Assembly: GCA_007131245.1 (NCBI GenBank)
Contig: SLQX01000182.1
Span: forward strand, 1-44,334
DNA length: 44,334 bases
DNA from: Bacteroidales bacterium
Lineage (GTDB): Bacteria > Bacteroidota > Bacteroidia > Bacteroidales > UBA7960
Direction: 5' to 3'
Position numbers and translations under genes: made by a program
The notes under the pieces: model-generated
What the model saw: only the letters and a program-made list of their open reading frames with translations
Database searches by the model: none
What the model was told of the DNA's origin: nothing
Shown: piece by piece, positions 36,256-44,334 of the stretch
How positions within the stretch are numbered: the first letter of the stretch is position 1
How the letters are laid out: every line of letters starts with the position of its first letter

Positions 36256-37116
36256 TTATGCAGGTCCCAGGATATCTGTCAGTGCTTGTTCAATATGTGG
36301 GTGACTGAAAACAAACCCCTCATCTTCCAGGTTTTTGGGCAAAACATGCCTTCCTGTTAGCACTACTATGGAACCTTCTCCGTATAGTAATTTCAGGGCA
36401 AAGGCCGGTACAGTAAAAATATTGGGTTTTTTCAGGGATTTAGCAAGGGTGGAAGAAAAAACCTCATTGGTAACAGGATTTGGAGATGTGAAATTAAAAA
36501 CCCGTTTATCCGGCAGTTTTTCAATTAAAAAGAGAAGGGCATTGGCAAAATCATCAATGTGTATCCATGAAATTTTTTGTTTTCCGCTGGCGATTTTCCC
36601 TCCCACACCCATATTGAAGGGTCGTTTCATTTGAGGCAGGGCACCACCCTCATTGCCCAGCACAACACCAATGCGGGTTATATAGGTCTTGCAGAATATC
36701 CTCGCTCTCAGAGCTTCTTCTTCCCACCGCTGGCATAATATGCCCAAAAATTCATTACTGAGGGTGTTTTGTTCTTCGGTTTGGTGGCTCTCTTCGTCAT
36801 TGGCATAGATGTCTACTGCTGAGGCAGAGAAGAATGCCCTGGGTTTTGGGTTTGCCTGACCCAACGCATCAACCAGTGTTTGAGTGGTTTGGATACGGCT
36901 ATTCCAAAGCGCTTTACTGTGTTTTTTGGTCCAGCGTTTCATAATAGGAGCTCCAGCCAAATTTATCAGTATATCTGTTTGGGATAATAAAGATGAAAGA
37001 TTGCCCGATCTGAGCTCTTTTCGGCCAATTCCCAGAACTGTATAACCCTTTTCAGAAAAAAACATTTTCAAATGGCTGCCGATAAAGCCTGTATGCCCGG
37101 TAATGGAAATGGTCAT
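36256..37116 (-). CDS. TIGR01777 family NAD-dependent epimerase (YfcH type)
   Basis: 286 residues. A short-chain dehydrogenase fold with the NAD-binding GHTGFIGSHL, then LINLAGAPIMKRWTKKHSKA (the family's signature of a conserved Trp-containing segment), SASAVDIYAND, ITRIGVVLGNEGGALPQMKR and the C-terminal FVFSHPHIEQAL. The reaction is not known; homologues are widespread and sometimes annotated as nucleoside-diphosphate sugar epimerase. It stands alone, divergent from tolC-type gene. Confidence 0.9.
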   Translation of the reverse strand: MTISITGHTGFIGSHLKMFFSEKGYTVLGIGRKELRSGNLSSLLSQTDILINLAGAPIMKRWTKKHSKALWNSRIQTTQTLVDALGQANPKPRAFFSASAVDIYANDEESHQTEEQNTLSNEFLGILCQRWEEEALRARIFCKTYITRIGVVLGNEGGALPQMKRPFNMGVGGKIASGKQKISWIHIDDFANALLFLIEKLPDKRVFNFTSPNPVTNEVFSSTLAKSLKKPNIFTVPAFALKLLYGEGSIVVLTGRHVLPKNLEDEGFVFSHPHIEQALTDILGPA

Positions 37117-37365
37117 AGAAGTATCTTTAAAGTGTTTGATACATTAAACAAAGCCGAATGAGTATTGTTTGTCAGGGTGTCAACAGGATTTTACCAGTAA
37201 GTCGTCGGGTTGAGCACTCTCAGGAAAAATTACCTGGTGAACGGCCTTAGAAAAATAATTGATGTTTTCTGTAACGATAAGCCTTAGGCACACGTCCTAT
37301 TACCATGTAATTTGCAAGAATTATGCATTAGACTTTTCAAAAACCTTAAATCTCTTTTATAGCCC

Positions 37366-38793
37366 ATGGTTGAACTAAGAAATTTATTCCTGGTAATCAT
37401 TTTTTTACTTTTATCGTTTCAGCCTGTTGGTGCGCAGGAAAATGGCTGGACTTTGCGCGAGTGCATTGATCATGCATGGGAAAATAACCTTCAGTTGCAG
37501 CAGCAAAAGCTTTCTGTTGATATGGCCCGGGAAGATTTGTCGCAGAGCCGTGCCAATCGTTACCCCACCCTCAACGCCAATGCTTCACACTCCTATAGCT
37601 TTGGACGAACCGTTGACCCTTTCACCAACGAGTTTGCAACCGAAACCGTGCAATCCAATAATTTTAGTATGAGTAGCGGAGTCACCTTGTTTAATGGGTT
37701 CCAGGTAAGCAATATAATTCGTCAGAACCGCCTGGAGCTGGAAGCAGGGAAAAAAGATATGGAGCAGGCTTACAACGATGTTGCCCTGATGGTGGCTTCG
37801 GCTTACCTGCAGGTTTTGTTTAACAAAGAGATGGTTGAGAATGCACATAGCCAGCTTGAAATCATACAACAACAGGTAGAGCGCACCGAAAAGCTGGTAG
37901 AGGCAGGCACCTTACCCAGGGGATCCTTGCTTACCATACAGGCGCAAAAGGCAACGGAAGAGCTTCAGTTGGTGAATGCCCAGAACCAACTTGATTTGGC
38001 TTATTTGAACCTGCAGCAGATTATGTTTATGCCAGAAGGTGAAGAGGTGGTTGTCGAATCACCCGAATTAGAAATAGCTCCTGGAGACGATCTGGAATAC
38101 ACACCTATGCAGGTTTATCGAATTGCCGTGAATGAACAGCCCAATGTGCGTTCGGCCCAGATACGAATTGCAAGTGCAGAAAGGGGTGTAAGCATTGCCA
38201 AAGGAGCTCGTAGCCCCAGTTTAAGGATGCAGGGTTCCATCGGTACCGGTTATTCAGAGGCAAGCCTTGAAATTTTTGATCAAACCGAAACAGGAATCAA
38301 CCAGGTGTTTGTTACAGATGATGGGGTGGAAATGCTTCAGCCGGTATATGATTTTAGCACCCGCATCAAGCCTTTTACAGATCAACTGGATGAAAACCTT
38401 AGTCGCAGCGTGGGGCTATTTTTAAGCATACCCATTTTTAATAACTTCCAGACCAGGGCTGGCATCAGCCGATCTAAAATCAACCTGGAAAATGCAAGGC
38501 TTCAAAATCAAATTGTACGCGAAAATCTTTTTCAGACTATCCAGCAAGCCCACGCTGATGCTTCAGCTGCCCTGAAAAGATATTTTGCCTCAGAGAAAAA
38601 CGTGGAAGCCCTGGAAGAGTCTTTCCGGTATACCGAACAAAGATTCAATGTGGGGATGGTAAACACGGTAGAGTACAATGATGCCAAAAACAGGCTTTCG
38701 GCCGCCCAATCCGAGCTTTTACAGTCCAAATATGAGTATTTGTTCCGTTTTAAAGTGTTGGAATTTTACATGGGTAGGCCGTTGGAATTATAG
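37366..38793 (+). CDS. TolC family outer-membrane channel protein
   Basis: 475 residues. Signal peptide to about residue 23 (PVGAQ), then two OEP repeats made of long amphipathic helices and beta segments (e.g. CIDHAWENNLQLQQQKLSVD and GYSEASL). TolC-type trimers form the outer-membrane exit duct of tripartite efflux or type I secretion systems. The membrane-fusion adaptor gene starts 28 bases downstream, so they form one unit. No pump gene is adjacent. Confidence 0.93.
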   Translation: MVELRNLFLVIIFLLLSFQPVGAQENGWTLRECIDHAWENNLQLQQQKLSVDMAREDLSQSRANRYPTLNANASHSYSFGRTVDPFTNEFATETVQSNNFSMSSGVTLFNGFQVSNIIRQNRLELEAGKKDMEQAYNDVALMVASAYLQVLFNKEMVENAHSQLEIIQQQVERTEKLVEAGTLPRGSLLTIQAQKATEELQLVNAQNQLDLAYLNLQQIMFMPEGEEVVVESPELEIAPGDDLEYTPMQVYRIAVNEQPNVRSAQIRIASAERGVSIAKGARSPSLRMQGSIGTGYSEASLEIFDQTETGINQVFVTDDGVEMLQPVYDFSTRIKPFTDQLDENLSRSVGLFLSIPIFNNFQTRAGISRSKINLENARLQNQIVRENLFQTIQQAHADASAALKRYFASEKNVEALEESFRYTEQRFNVGMVNTVEYNDAKNRLSAAQSELLQSKYEYLFRFKVLEFYMGRPLEL

Positions 38794-38821
38794 AAAATTA
38801 AAATAAAGCAATAAATTGTAT

Positions 38822-40159
38822 ATGAAGCAAAAGAATTTTATAAAGATTGCAGCCATCGCTTTGGGTGTAATTTTGTTGTTTGTAATCCTTGCGCGCAGTG
38901 CCGGATGGATTGGAGCAAGTCAAGGTGTAAGGGTTACAGTTGAGGAGGCTACATCGCGCACCATCATAGAAACGGTTACAGCCAGTGGCAAGGTTCAACC
39001 GGTTACCGAGGTGAAAATCGCACCTGATGTGTCGGGCGAAATAGTAGAGATACTTCGGGAAGAAGGAGATTATGTAAACCGGGGTGATTTGCTGGTTCGT
39101 ATCAATCCTGAGATTTATGAATCTGCACTGGATAGGGTAGAGGCCTCCCTGAATACCAGTCGTGCAAACCTGGCAAGTGCCAGGGCCCGGCTGGCACAAT
39201 CGGAGGCACAGTTTATTAATGCCCGCTCCAGCTTTGAACGAAACCAAAAACTTTTTGAGCAGGATGCCATCTCTGAGTCTGAATTTGATGCTGCACGTTC
39301 GCAATTTCTGACAGCACAGGCTGATGTTGAAGCTGCAGAACAAAGTGTAGTGGCTTCCCAGTTCCAGGTAAAAAGTGCCGAGGCAACTCTGAGGGAAGCC
39401 AAAGAGAATCTTACCAAAACAAATATCTTTTCCCCCATGGACGGAACCATATCTAGATTGGACGCTGAACTGGGAGAGAGGGTCGTAGGTACTTCACAGT
39501 TTGCCGGCACGGAAATACTGCGCATTGCCAATCTTAATGTAATGGAAGTTTTGGTTGAGGTTAATGAGAATGATATCATCCGCGTCAATGAAGGCGATAC
39601 TGCCGTTATTGAAATTGATGCATACATGAACCAGCAGTTCCGGGGGGTGGTAACATCCATAGCCAACTCAGCCATGTTGCAGGATTTGAGCGCAGACCAG
39701 GTAACCAACTTTGAGGTGAAAATTAGGATCCTCCCCGAATCTTACCAACATTTGCTTCGCGAAGACCGTCCACACCTTTCACCTTTCAGACCAGGTATGT
39801 CGGCTTCGGTTGATATCCGGACAAAAACCGTTCAAAATGCAATGTCTGTCCCCATACAGTCTGTAACCACACGCCAGGAGCAACAACAAAAGGAAGAATC
39901 AGAAGGTGATACTGAAGAGAAAGAAACAGGTGCTCCATCAGATGGCTCAGTTCAGGAGTATGTTTTTGTTTACAGCAATGGGAAAGTAGTGCTTACTTCT
40001 GTTGAGACCGGTATCCAGGACAGCAATTATATCGAGATACAATCAGGTCTCAGCCAGGGAGACAGGGTTGTTACAGGTCCTTTCCGGGCTGTGTCGCGCA
40101 CACTTAATGACGGCGATGAAGTAACCTCGGTAAGTCGCGAACAATTGTTTGGAGATTGA
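38822..40159 (+). CDS. Efflux periplasmic adaptor (membrane fusion protein, HlyD/MacA type)
   Basis: 445 residues from the ATG at 38822. An N-terminal membrane anchor (about 8-25) is followed by lipoyl half-motifs (VTASGKVQPVTEVKIAPDVS), a coiled-coil hairpin (about 95-195, rich in Ala, Ser and Glu) and the second lipoyl half with beta-barrel domain. A Glu/Gln-rich linker near residues 350-380 precedes the last strand domain. The usual partner is an ABC (MacB-type) or RND pump, which is absent here. It probably works with the adjacent TolC protein. Confidence 0.92.
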   Translation: MKQKNFIKIAAIALGVILLFVILARSAGWIGASQGVRVTVEEATSRTIIETVTASGKVQPVTEVKIAPDVSGEIVEILREEGDYVNRGDLLVRINPEIYESALDRVEASLNTSRANLASARARLAQSEAQFINARSSFERNQKLFEQDAISESEFDAARSQFLTAQADVEAAEQSVVASQFQVKSAEATLREAKENLTKTNIFSPMDGTISRLDAELGERVVGTSQFAGTEILRIANLNVMEVLVEVNENDIIRVNEGDTAVIEIDAYMNQQFRGVVTSIANSAMLQDLSADQVTNFEVKIRILPESYQHLLREDRPHLSPFRPGMSASVDIRTKTVQNAMSVPIQSVTTRQEQQQKEESEGDTEEKETGAPSDGSVQEYVFVYSNGKVVLTSVETGIQDSNYIEIQSGLSQGDRVVTGPFRAVSRTLNDGDEVTSVSREQLFGD

Positions 40160-40229
40160 TAAAGGGGACACCATTATACCCTCTATGTTCATTCTTTAAA
40201 AAACATGACCTTTTTAAGAAAAATTGTTT

Positions 40230-40237
40230 TACTTTTG
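40230..40237 (+). promoter_or_regulatory. Candidate -7 box for tsaB
   Basis: TACTTTTG matches TAnnTTTG, about 145 bases before tsaB in a 221-base gap; the upstream element is weak. Confidence 0.35.
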
Positions 40238-40380
40238 CCCGATCTTTCGGCTTAAGGGATTGTGCTGTTGTGTGTTCAGGATAGCCTTGGTTTTTGAATG
40301 TTTTACAGGATGCATCCCAGGTTGAGCAAGAAAAGACGATTCCCTGAATACATTGAAGTTTTATAATTTGTTTCCATCGT

Positions 40381-41076
40381 ATGACCCACATTTTACTCAT
40401 AGAAACAGCCACAAAAGTTTGTTCGGTTGGCCTTGCACGTAATGGTGAAATCATTTCCATCAAAGAAGACCATAGTATGCAGTACTCACACTCTTCGTTG
40501 CTGACAAGCTTTATGGAAGAAGTGGTTCAGTCGGCGGGAATTGATTTTAAGGACCTGGATGCTGTAGCTGTGAGCAAAGGACCTGGTTCCTATACCGGGC
40601 TGAGAATAGGTGTTTCTGCTGCCAAAGGCTTGTGTTATGCCCTGGATATTCCCCTTATCTCCGTCAATACGCTCCAGGCTATGGCTTATATGGCAGCCGG
40701 GGAGACCGGAGATGATGTATCGTTTTACGTTCCCATGATCGACGCCCGAAGGATGGAGGTGTACAATGCCGTTTTTGATCCTTCCCTGAACCCCATCCGG
40801 GAAACGATGGCTGAAATCATTGATGAAGGCTCTCTGGATAGGTTCTTACATCAGGGCCGGGTGGTAGTATTTGGGGATGGTGCCGCGAAGTGCCACGAAA
40901 TCCTCAAACATCCCAATGCTGCTTTCTACGGCGATATACACCCATCGGTGAAGGGTATGCTGGTGCCGGCCCGGGAGAAATTTGGTCATAAAGAGTTTGA
41001 AGACATTGCCTATTTTGAGCCATTTTACCTGAAAGATTTTGTGGCGGGAAAGCCCAAAGTTAAAGGACTTCAATAA
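40381..41076 (+). CDS. tsaB: tRNA threonylcarbamoyladenosine biosynthesis protein TsaB
   Basis: 231 residues of the ASKHA fold: LLIETATKVCSVGLA, then AVSKGPGSYTGLRIGVSAAK, which is diagnostic. TsaB partners TsaD and TsaE in making t6A37 in ANN-decoding tRNAs. It lacks the ATP-handling loops of TsaD, as expected. It stands downstream of the efflux genes but with its own gap, and 95 bases before the FtsB-like gene, which has its own promoter. Confidence 0.95.
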   Translation: MTHILLIETATKVCSVGLARNGEIISIKEDHSMQYSHSSLLTSFMEEVVQSAGIDFKDLDAVAVSKGPGSYTGLRIGVSAAKGLCYALDIPLISVNTLQAMAYMAAGETGDDVSFYVPMIDARRMEVYNAVFDPSLNPIRETMAEIIDEGSLDRFLHQGRVVVFGDGAAKCHEILKHPNAAFYGDIHPSVKGMLVPAREKFGHKEFEDIAYFEPFYLKDFVAGKPKVKGLQ

Positions 41077-41115
41077 AAAAGAAAAGCTTTCCTTTTGTAT
41101 GCATGACTTTTGATC

Positions 41116-41145
41116 TTGCATGAAAATAAATTTACTTTATCTTTG
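41116..41145 (+). promoter_or_regulatory. Promoter of the FtsB/DivIC-like gene
   Basis: TTG (41116-41118), exactly 19 bases, then TATCTTTG (41138-41145), a perfect match to the Bacteroidota primary sigma consensus. The start is predicted near 41152, about 20 bases before the gene. Confidence 0.8.
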
Positions 41146-41171
41146 CATATACCCCATAAAGAAGCACCCGC

Positions 41172-41459
41172 ATGTTAAAAAAGATTGCCCCATACCTGAA
41201 AAACAAATATGTACTGGTGCTCATAGCAGCTGTTGTGTGGTTTTTGTTTTTCGATCAAAACAACCTCATCCTGCAATATCGCTTTTCAAGTGAAATTAAG
41301 GATTTGCGAAAAGAAAAAGAGTATTATTCCACTGAAATTGCCCGCGACAGTGTTGCCATGGAAAAGTTGCGCGATGACCCCCATGAGCTTGAGCGTTATG
41401 CACGTGAAAAATATCTTATGAAAAAGGAAGGAGAAGATATTTTTATTGTAAAAGAGTAA
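41172..41459 (+). CDS. Septum formation initiator (FtsB/DivIC family)
   Basis: 95 residues: a transmembrane segment (about 12-28), then a coiled coil (about 35-70; SSEIKDLRKEKEYYSTEIA) and the conserved tail ELERYAREKYLMKKEGEDIF. The family forms the FtsBLQ divisome core, which signals septal peptidoglycan synthesis. It is a bitopic membrane protein with the coiled coil in the periplasm. It has a near-ideal promoter, in line with essential expression. Confidence 0.9.
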   Translation: MLKKIAPYLKNKYVLVLIAAVVWFLFFDQNNLILQYRFSSEIKDLRKEKEYYSTEIARDSVAMEKLRDDPHELERYAREKYLMKKEGEDIFIVKE

Positions 41460-41597
41460 TAGACTAATTTTCCTGGTGGATTTGTGGCTGATATGATTCT
41501 TTGCCCCTCCCTGGCCGGTATTATTTTGTAGTTCTTCCCCTCCCCTGGCCTATATTGCTTTTTATAAGAACACAAATGTTTCACCCCCTTTTTTTGC

Positions 41598-43802
41598 CTA
41601 TGCTCTCTCCGGGAACAGTCTTTCCACCAGATTTATAAAGTCATTGGTTGTGACGGGTTTGTTTACGTATTCATCCATACCAGTATCCATATACTTTTCA
41701 CGATCTCCTTCGAAAGCATTAGCACTTAGCCCTACAATGGGCGGGAGGTTTTTGTACATTTTTTTCAGGTTACGGGTAGCTGTGAGCCCATCCATAACGG
41801 GCATTTGAATATCCATGAGAACGAGGTCAAACAACCTGGGGTCAAACATTTCCATGGCTTCTTCGCCGTTTTCTGCCACCACTACTTCATGCCCCAGGGA
41901 GTTGAGCATGAGCCTGATTACTTTCTGGTTGATTTTTTTATCCTCGGCCAGCAGGATTTTGAGCTTGTTGGGTAAAGGCGTGTGTGCTTTATTGTACTTT
42001 TTAAGGTTGATCGAATCTTCATCTACTGCTTCAGCCTTAAAGGTAAACCAAAAAGTACTTCCTTTTTCAAAAGCACTTTCCAGCCCAATGTCTCCCCCAT
42101 GAAGTGCTGCCAGGTTTTTACAAATGGACAAGCCCAGGCCTGTCCCCTCATTACCCCTGATTACGCTTTCTTCCAGCTGCGAGAAGGGTTTGAAAAGCTT
42201 TTCCTGCATCGAGGGGTGAATGCCCCGGCCTGTATCGGTCAATGATACTTTGATTACAACTTCCTTAGTCGCTTTATCATAGTCATGCAGCTTTGTTTCC
42301 AGTGTAATGGATCCTGACGGAGTAAACTTCACGGCATTGGACATAAGATTGTTAACCACTTGTGTTAACTTTCCTTCATCGCCGTAAATGTATTTTGGGA
42401 TGGCAAGGTCGTGGTTAAAGGAAAACCTGACATTATGGCTGCCAATACTTTCAAAAAATCTTTGGGCTTTGTAACAAAGGTTGATTGTTTCAAAGGTTTC
42501 TTTTTTCAGGGTACTTTTACCAGATTCAATTTTTGAGAAACATAAAACCTGGTCTATTATTTCGCGAAGATTTTTGCAGGACAAAGAGATCGTTTGAATA
42601 TAATCCCGCTGTGTGTCATTTATAGAAGTTTGGCTCAGCAAATCAACCATTCCCATTATTCCGGTGAGCGGTGTGCGTATTTCGTGGCTCATATTGGCCA
42701 GAAAGTTTTGTTTGAAGTTTGCACTTTTTTGGGCCACCTCCACTTCGGTACGAAGTTTTTCATTGGTTTTTTGTTCTGACAGGTTAACGGCAACGCTTCT
42801 CAATCCTGCAACCCTCCCATTGACAAAAACCGGATTGGAATAGTCGACGACAGGAAAGGTTGTACCATCCTTCCTAACCACCGCATACTCTCCGGTAACA
42901 ATATCAGGGTGGTTAAGGGAGCGGAGAAAATCTTTCCGGGCCTGTTGCTGGTATTCTTCTGTAACCAAATGCAATACGTTTTTACTGCCCGACAGCAACT
43001 CCTCTTTTTCGTACCCAAGTTGTCTGAAGGCTTCCTGATTGGCATAGGTAATAACTCCCTCAGTGTTGGTCTCATAAACCATTACAGGCAAGAGCTCCGT
43101 AAGGTTTTTGAATCTTTCCCGGCTCTCTGTCAAATCTTTCGTGCGCTTCTCCACCCTGTCTTCCAGGCTTTTATTTACTTCTTCAAGTTCCTTGCTTTTA
43201 TCAATAAGCTGCTGGTTGAGGATAAAATTTTTACGGCTGTTGGTTTCAAAATGGTAAACGACCGCCATACCGATGATATTGGCTGAGACATAAAAGAAGT
43301 TGTAGGAAATGAGCAAGATACCTCCATGTGGCATATGATAAGCTGCCAGAATGTTAAAAATCAAAAGTGTTATCCAGCCTGCCAGGGTTGCTTTTAAAAA
43401 TCGCAAACGGATAAAGGAATAGCCTGCCAAAAAAATAAGCATTAACCCCCCAAAATAGGATGCATTTTCAGGGTATAGTACTATCATCAGGCTGATGCCT
43501 GTGCCTGCAACTACGAAGGCAGTAAATAATAAGCTTTGCCAGTACCGGTAAAAATATCTGCTATAGGAAAAACCGATGATGAAAAGCAGCAATGGCACAA
43601 CAAATACAAACCGGAGGATGAGGAAAAAATGTAAGTGGGGAATGTTAGCCACATAGTCCAGTAAGCCGAAAAGGGCATAAAGTGCAGCTGCAATAGCCAG
43701 GGATAGCCTGGTTAGAGATAAAGATTCCCGGAAATAGCTTTCCTGGTAGCTCTTTTCGGTTTGCGGGTTGTCGAAAGCAAGTGTTATGGGGTGTGCTCTC
43801 AT
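41598..43802 (-). CDS. Hybrid sensor histidine kinase with membrane, PAS and receiver domains
   Basis: 734 residues from the ATG at 43802; the frame to 43874 adds an unlikely leader. About six membrane segments (residues 30-185) are followed by a coiled linker, a PAS domain (about 230-345), HisKA with His373 (MSHEIRTPL), the ATPase domain (N-box around 484-489; DTGRGI and GTGLGL) and a C-terminal receiver with phosphoacceptor Asp664 (LMDIQMPVMDG) and the conserved Lys715 (KP). The signal is unknown. No output regulator is adjacent; phosphoryl transfer to another protein is expected. A second, similar receiver gene lies 276 bases upstream of its start. Confidence 0.92.
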   Translation of the reverse strand: MRAHPITLAFDNPQTEKSYQESYFRESLSLTRLSLAIAAALYALFGLLDYVANIPHLHFFLILRFVFVVPLLLFIIGFSYSRYFYRYWQSLLFTAFVVAGTGISLMIVLYPENASYFGGLMLIFLAGYSFIRLRFLKATLAGWITLLIFNILAAYHMPHGGILLISYNFFYVSANIIGMAVVYHFETNSRKNFILNQQLIDKSKELEEVNKSLEDRVEKRTKDLTESRERFKNLTELLPVMVYETNTEGVITYANQEAFRQLGYEKEELLSGSKNVLHLVTEEYQQQARKDFLRSLNHPDIVTGEYAVVRKDGTTFPVVDYSNPVFVNGRVAGLRSVAVNLSEQKTNEKLRTEVEVAQKSANFKQNFLANMSHEIRTPLTGIMGMVDLLSQTSINDTQRDYIQTISLSCKNLREIIDQVLCFSKIESGKSTLKKETFETINLCYKAQRFFESIGSHNVRFSFNHDLAIPKYIYGDEGKLTQVVNNLMSNAVKFTPSGSITLETKLHDYDKATKEVVIKVSLTDTGRGIHPSMQEKLFKPFSQLEESVIRGNEGTGLGLSICKNLAALHGGDIGLESAFEKGSTFWFTFKAEAVDEDSINLKKYNKAHTPLPNKLKILLAEDKKINQKVIRLMLNSLGHEVVVAENGEEAMEMFDPRLFDLVLMDIQMPVMDGLTATRNLKKMYKNLPPIVGLSANAFEGDREKYMDTGMDEYVNKPVTTNDFINLVERLFPERA

Positions 43803-44078
43803 GTAAAATTTCCTTGAGTTGTCTGGATTGGGTAGACAACCTGTTTTTGTTTTCCGGATGTAAAAGTAAAACAATAAAAAACCTCTTTTATCCGTAAAAA
43901 TACCATATTTTGCCCATATTGATAATTGGTGTTTCAGGGTTTAGGGAAGAGGATAAAACAGTTTGGTTGAGTGCTGGAGTGATTTGCATGCATCAACCTG
44001 GGTGATATGTTGCATGGTATTCAAGCATAAATCAGGGTGTCTTTGCAAGGTTCCTATGCTCCAATTTAGAAAAATGTG

Positions 44079-44334
44079 CTACATAACCTTTTCAATCATA
44101 AGTTTAAAATCATCTCCTTTAATGGGCTTGGTCAGGTATTCGTCCATGCCCTGAGAAATATATTTTTCTCTGTCTCCTTCAAAAGCGTTTGCACTCAGAG
44201 CAACAATAGGAGGCAAGTCGGTGTATTTCTTTTTTAGTTCTTGTGTTGCAGTAATTCCATCCATTATAGGCATTTGAATATCCATAAGTATCATATCATA
44301 AACTCCTGGTTTATATATTTCTAAAGCCTCTTTG
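44079..44334 (-). CDS. Receiver domain, C-terminal end of a second hybrid kinase (5' end outside window)
   Basis: The visible 84 residues end a response-regulator receiver: MILMDIQMPIMDG with the phosphoacceptor Asp, then LPPIVALSANAFEGDREKY, and TKP with the conserved Lys. The frame stays open to the window edge, so the upstream part is missing. The sequence is very close to the receiver of the neighbouring kinase over this stretch (LPPIV.LSANAFEGDREKY), so this is probably a tandem duplicate. A stand-alone regulator cannot be excluded. Confidence 0.85.
   Translation of the reverse strand, partial: KEALEIYKPGVYDMILMDIQMPIMDGITATQELKKKYTDLPPIVALSANAFEGDREKYISQGMDEYLTKPIKGDDFKLMIEKVM

Noticed and set aside
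36256-37116. Epimerase as a sugar-nucleotide epimerase of the polysaccharide pathway.
   Set aside because: The motifs are of the TIGR01777 family, which lacks a demonstrated sugar-epimerase reaction.
41598-44334. Tandem receivers as a disrupted single gene.
   Set aside because: The first kinase is complete with its own start and stop, so this is two genes.

Overview
The window looks like a chromosomal segment of a Bacteroidota bacterium, probably near the Bacteroidales/Marinilabiliales. The evidence is: several families largely restricted to that phylum (DUF4292, DUF4837, CarboxypepD_reg-fused TonB receptor); a secreted protease ending in a type IX secretion sorting domain; promoter-like sequences of the phylum's TTG-N19-TAnnTTTG type; and few recognisable Shine-Dalgarno sequences. 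No insertion sequence, prophage, CRISPR array or rRNA was seen. One tRNA (Arg, anticodon CCG) and one candidate structured small RNA are present.

Layout. 1-6794 (+): the end of a beta-lactamase-fold serine hydrolase, dut, a sugar-phosphate nucleotidyltransferase, a TPR lipoprotein, a DUF4292 lipoprotein and an EnvC-like amidase activator, i.e. a cell-envelope block. 6795-9257: an AT-rich, gene-sparse stretch with a TetR regulator, a carrier-protein-like gene lacking the phosphopantetheine serine, and a pterin carbinolamine dehydratase. 9258-15982 (+): hutI, a THUMP-domain RNA methyltransferase, a candidate small RNA, pfkA and priA. 16044-20511 (-): a semialdehyde dehydrogenase, an S4 RNA-binding protein paired with a cyclophilin, a DUF3108 protein and an LPP20-like secreted protein. 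20776-23914 (+): a large secreted serine protease with five 74-residue repeats, then tRNA-Arg and a two-way terminator. 23933-30752: DUF4837 (-), VanZ-like (+), an unusual UDP-GlcNAc 2-epimerase homologue (+), a long KamA-type radical SAM enzyme (-) and a polysaccharide flippase (-). 31024-36235 (+): a small secreted protein with tandem terminators, a TonB-dependent receptor, a small lipoprotein and radA. 36256-41459: a TIGR01777 epimerase (-), then TolC, a membrane-fusion adaptor, tsaB and a FtsB/DivIC-like protein (+). 41598-44334 (-): two related hybrid histidine kinases, the second cut by the window edge.

Most genes are housekeeping or envelope functions. The most interesting items are: the structured, promoter-flanked intergenic region before pfkA (6S-like candidate); the KamA homologue whose two substrate-contact positions read Lys and Asn, as remembered for glutamate 2,3-aminomutase; a long palindrome surrounding the putative hutI promoter; and two family members with altered active sites (the carrier protein and the 2-epimerase). 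I found no clear multi-gene undescribed defence or biosynthetic system.
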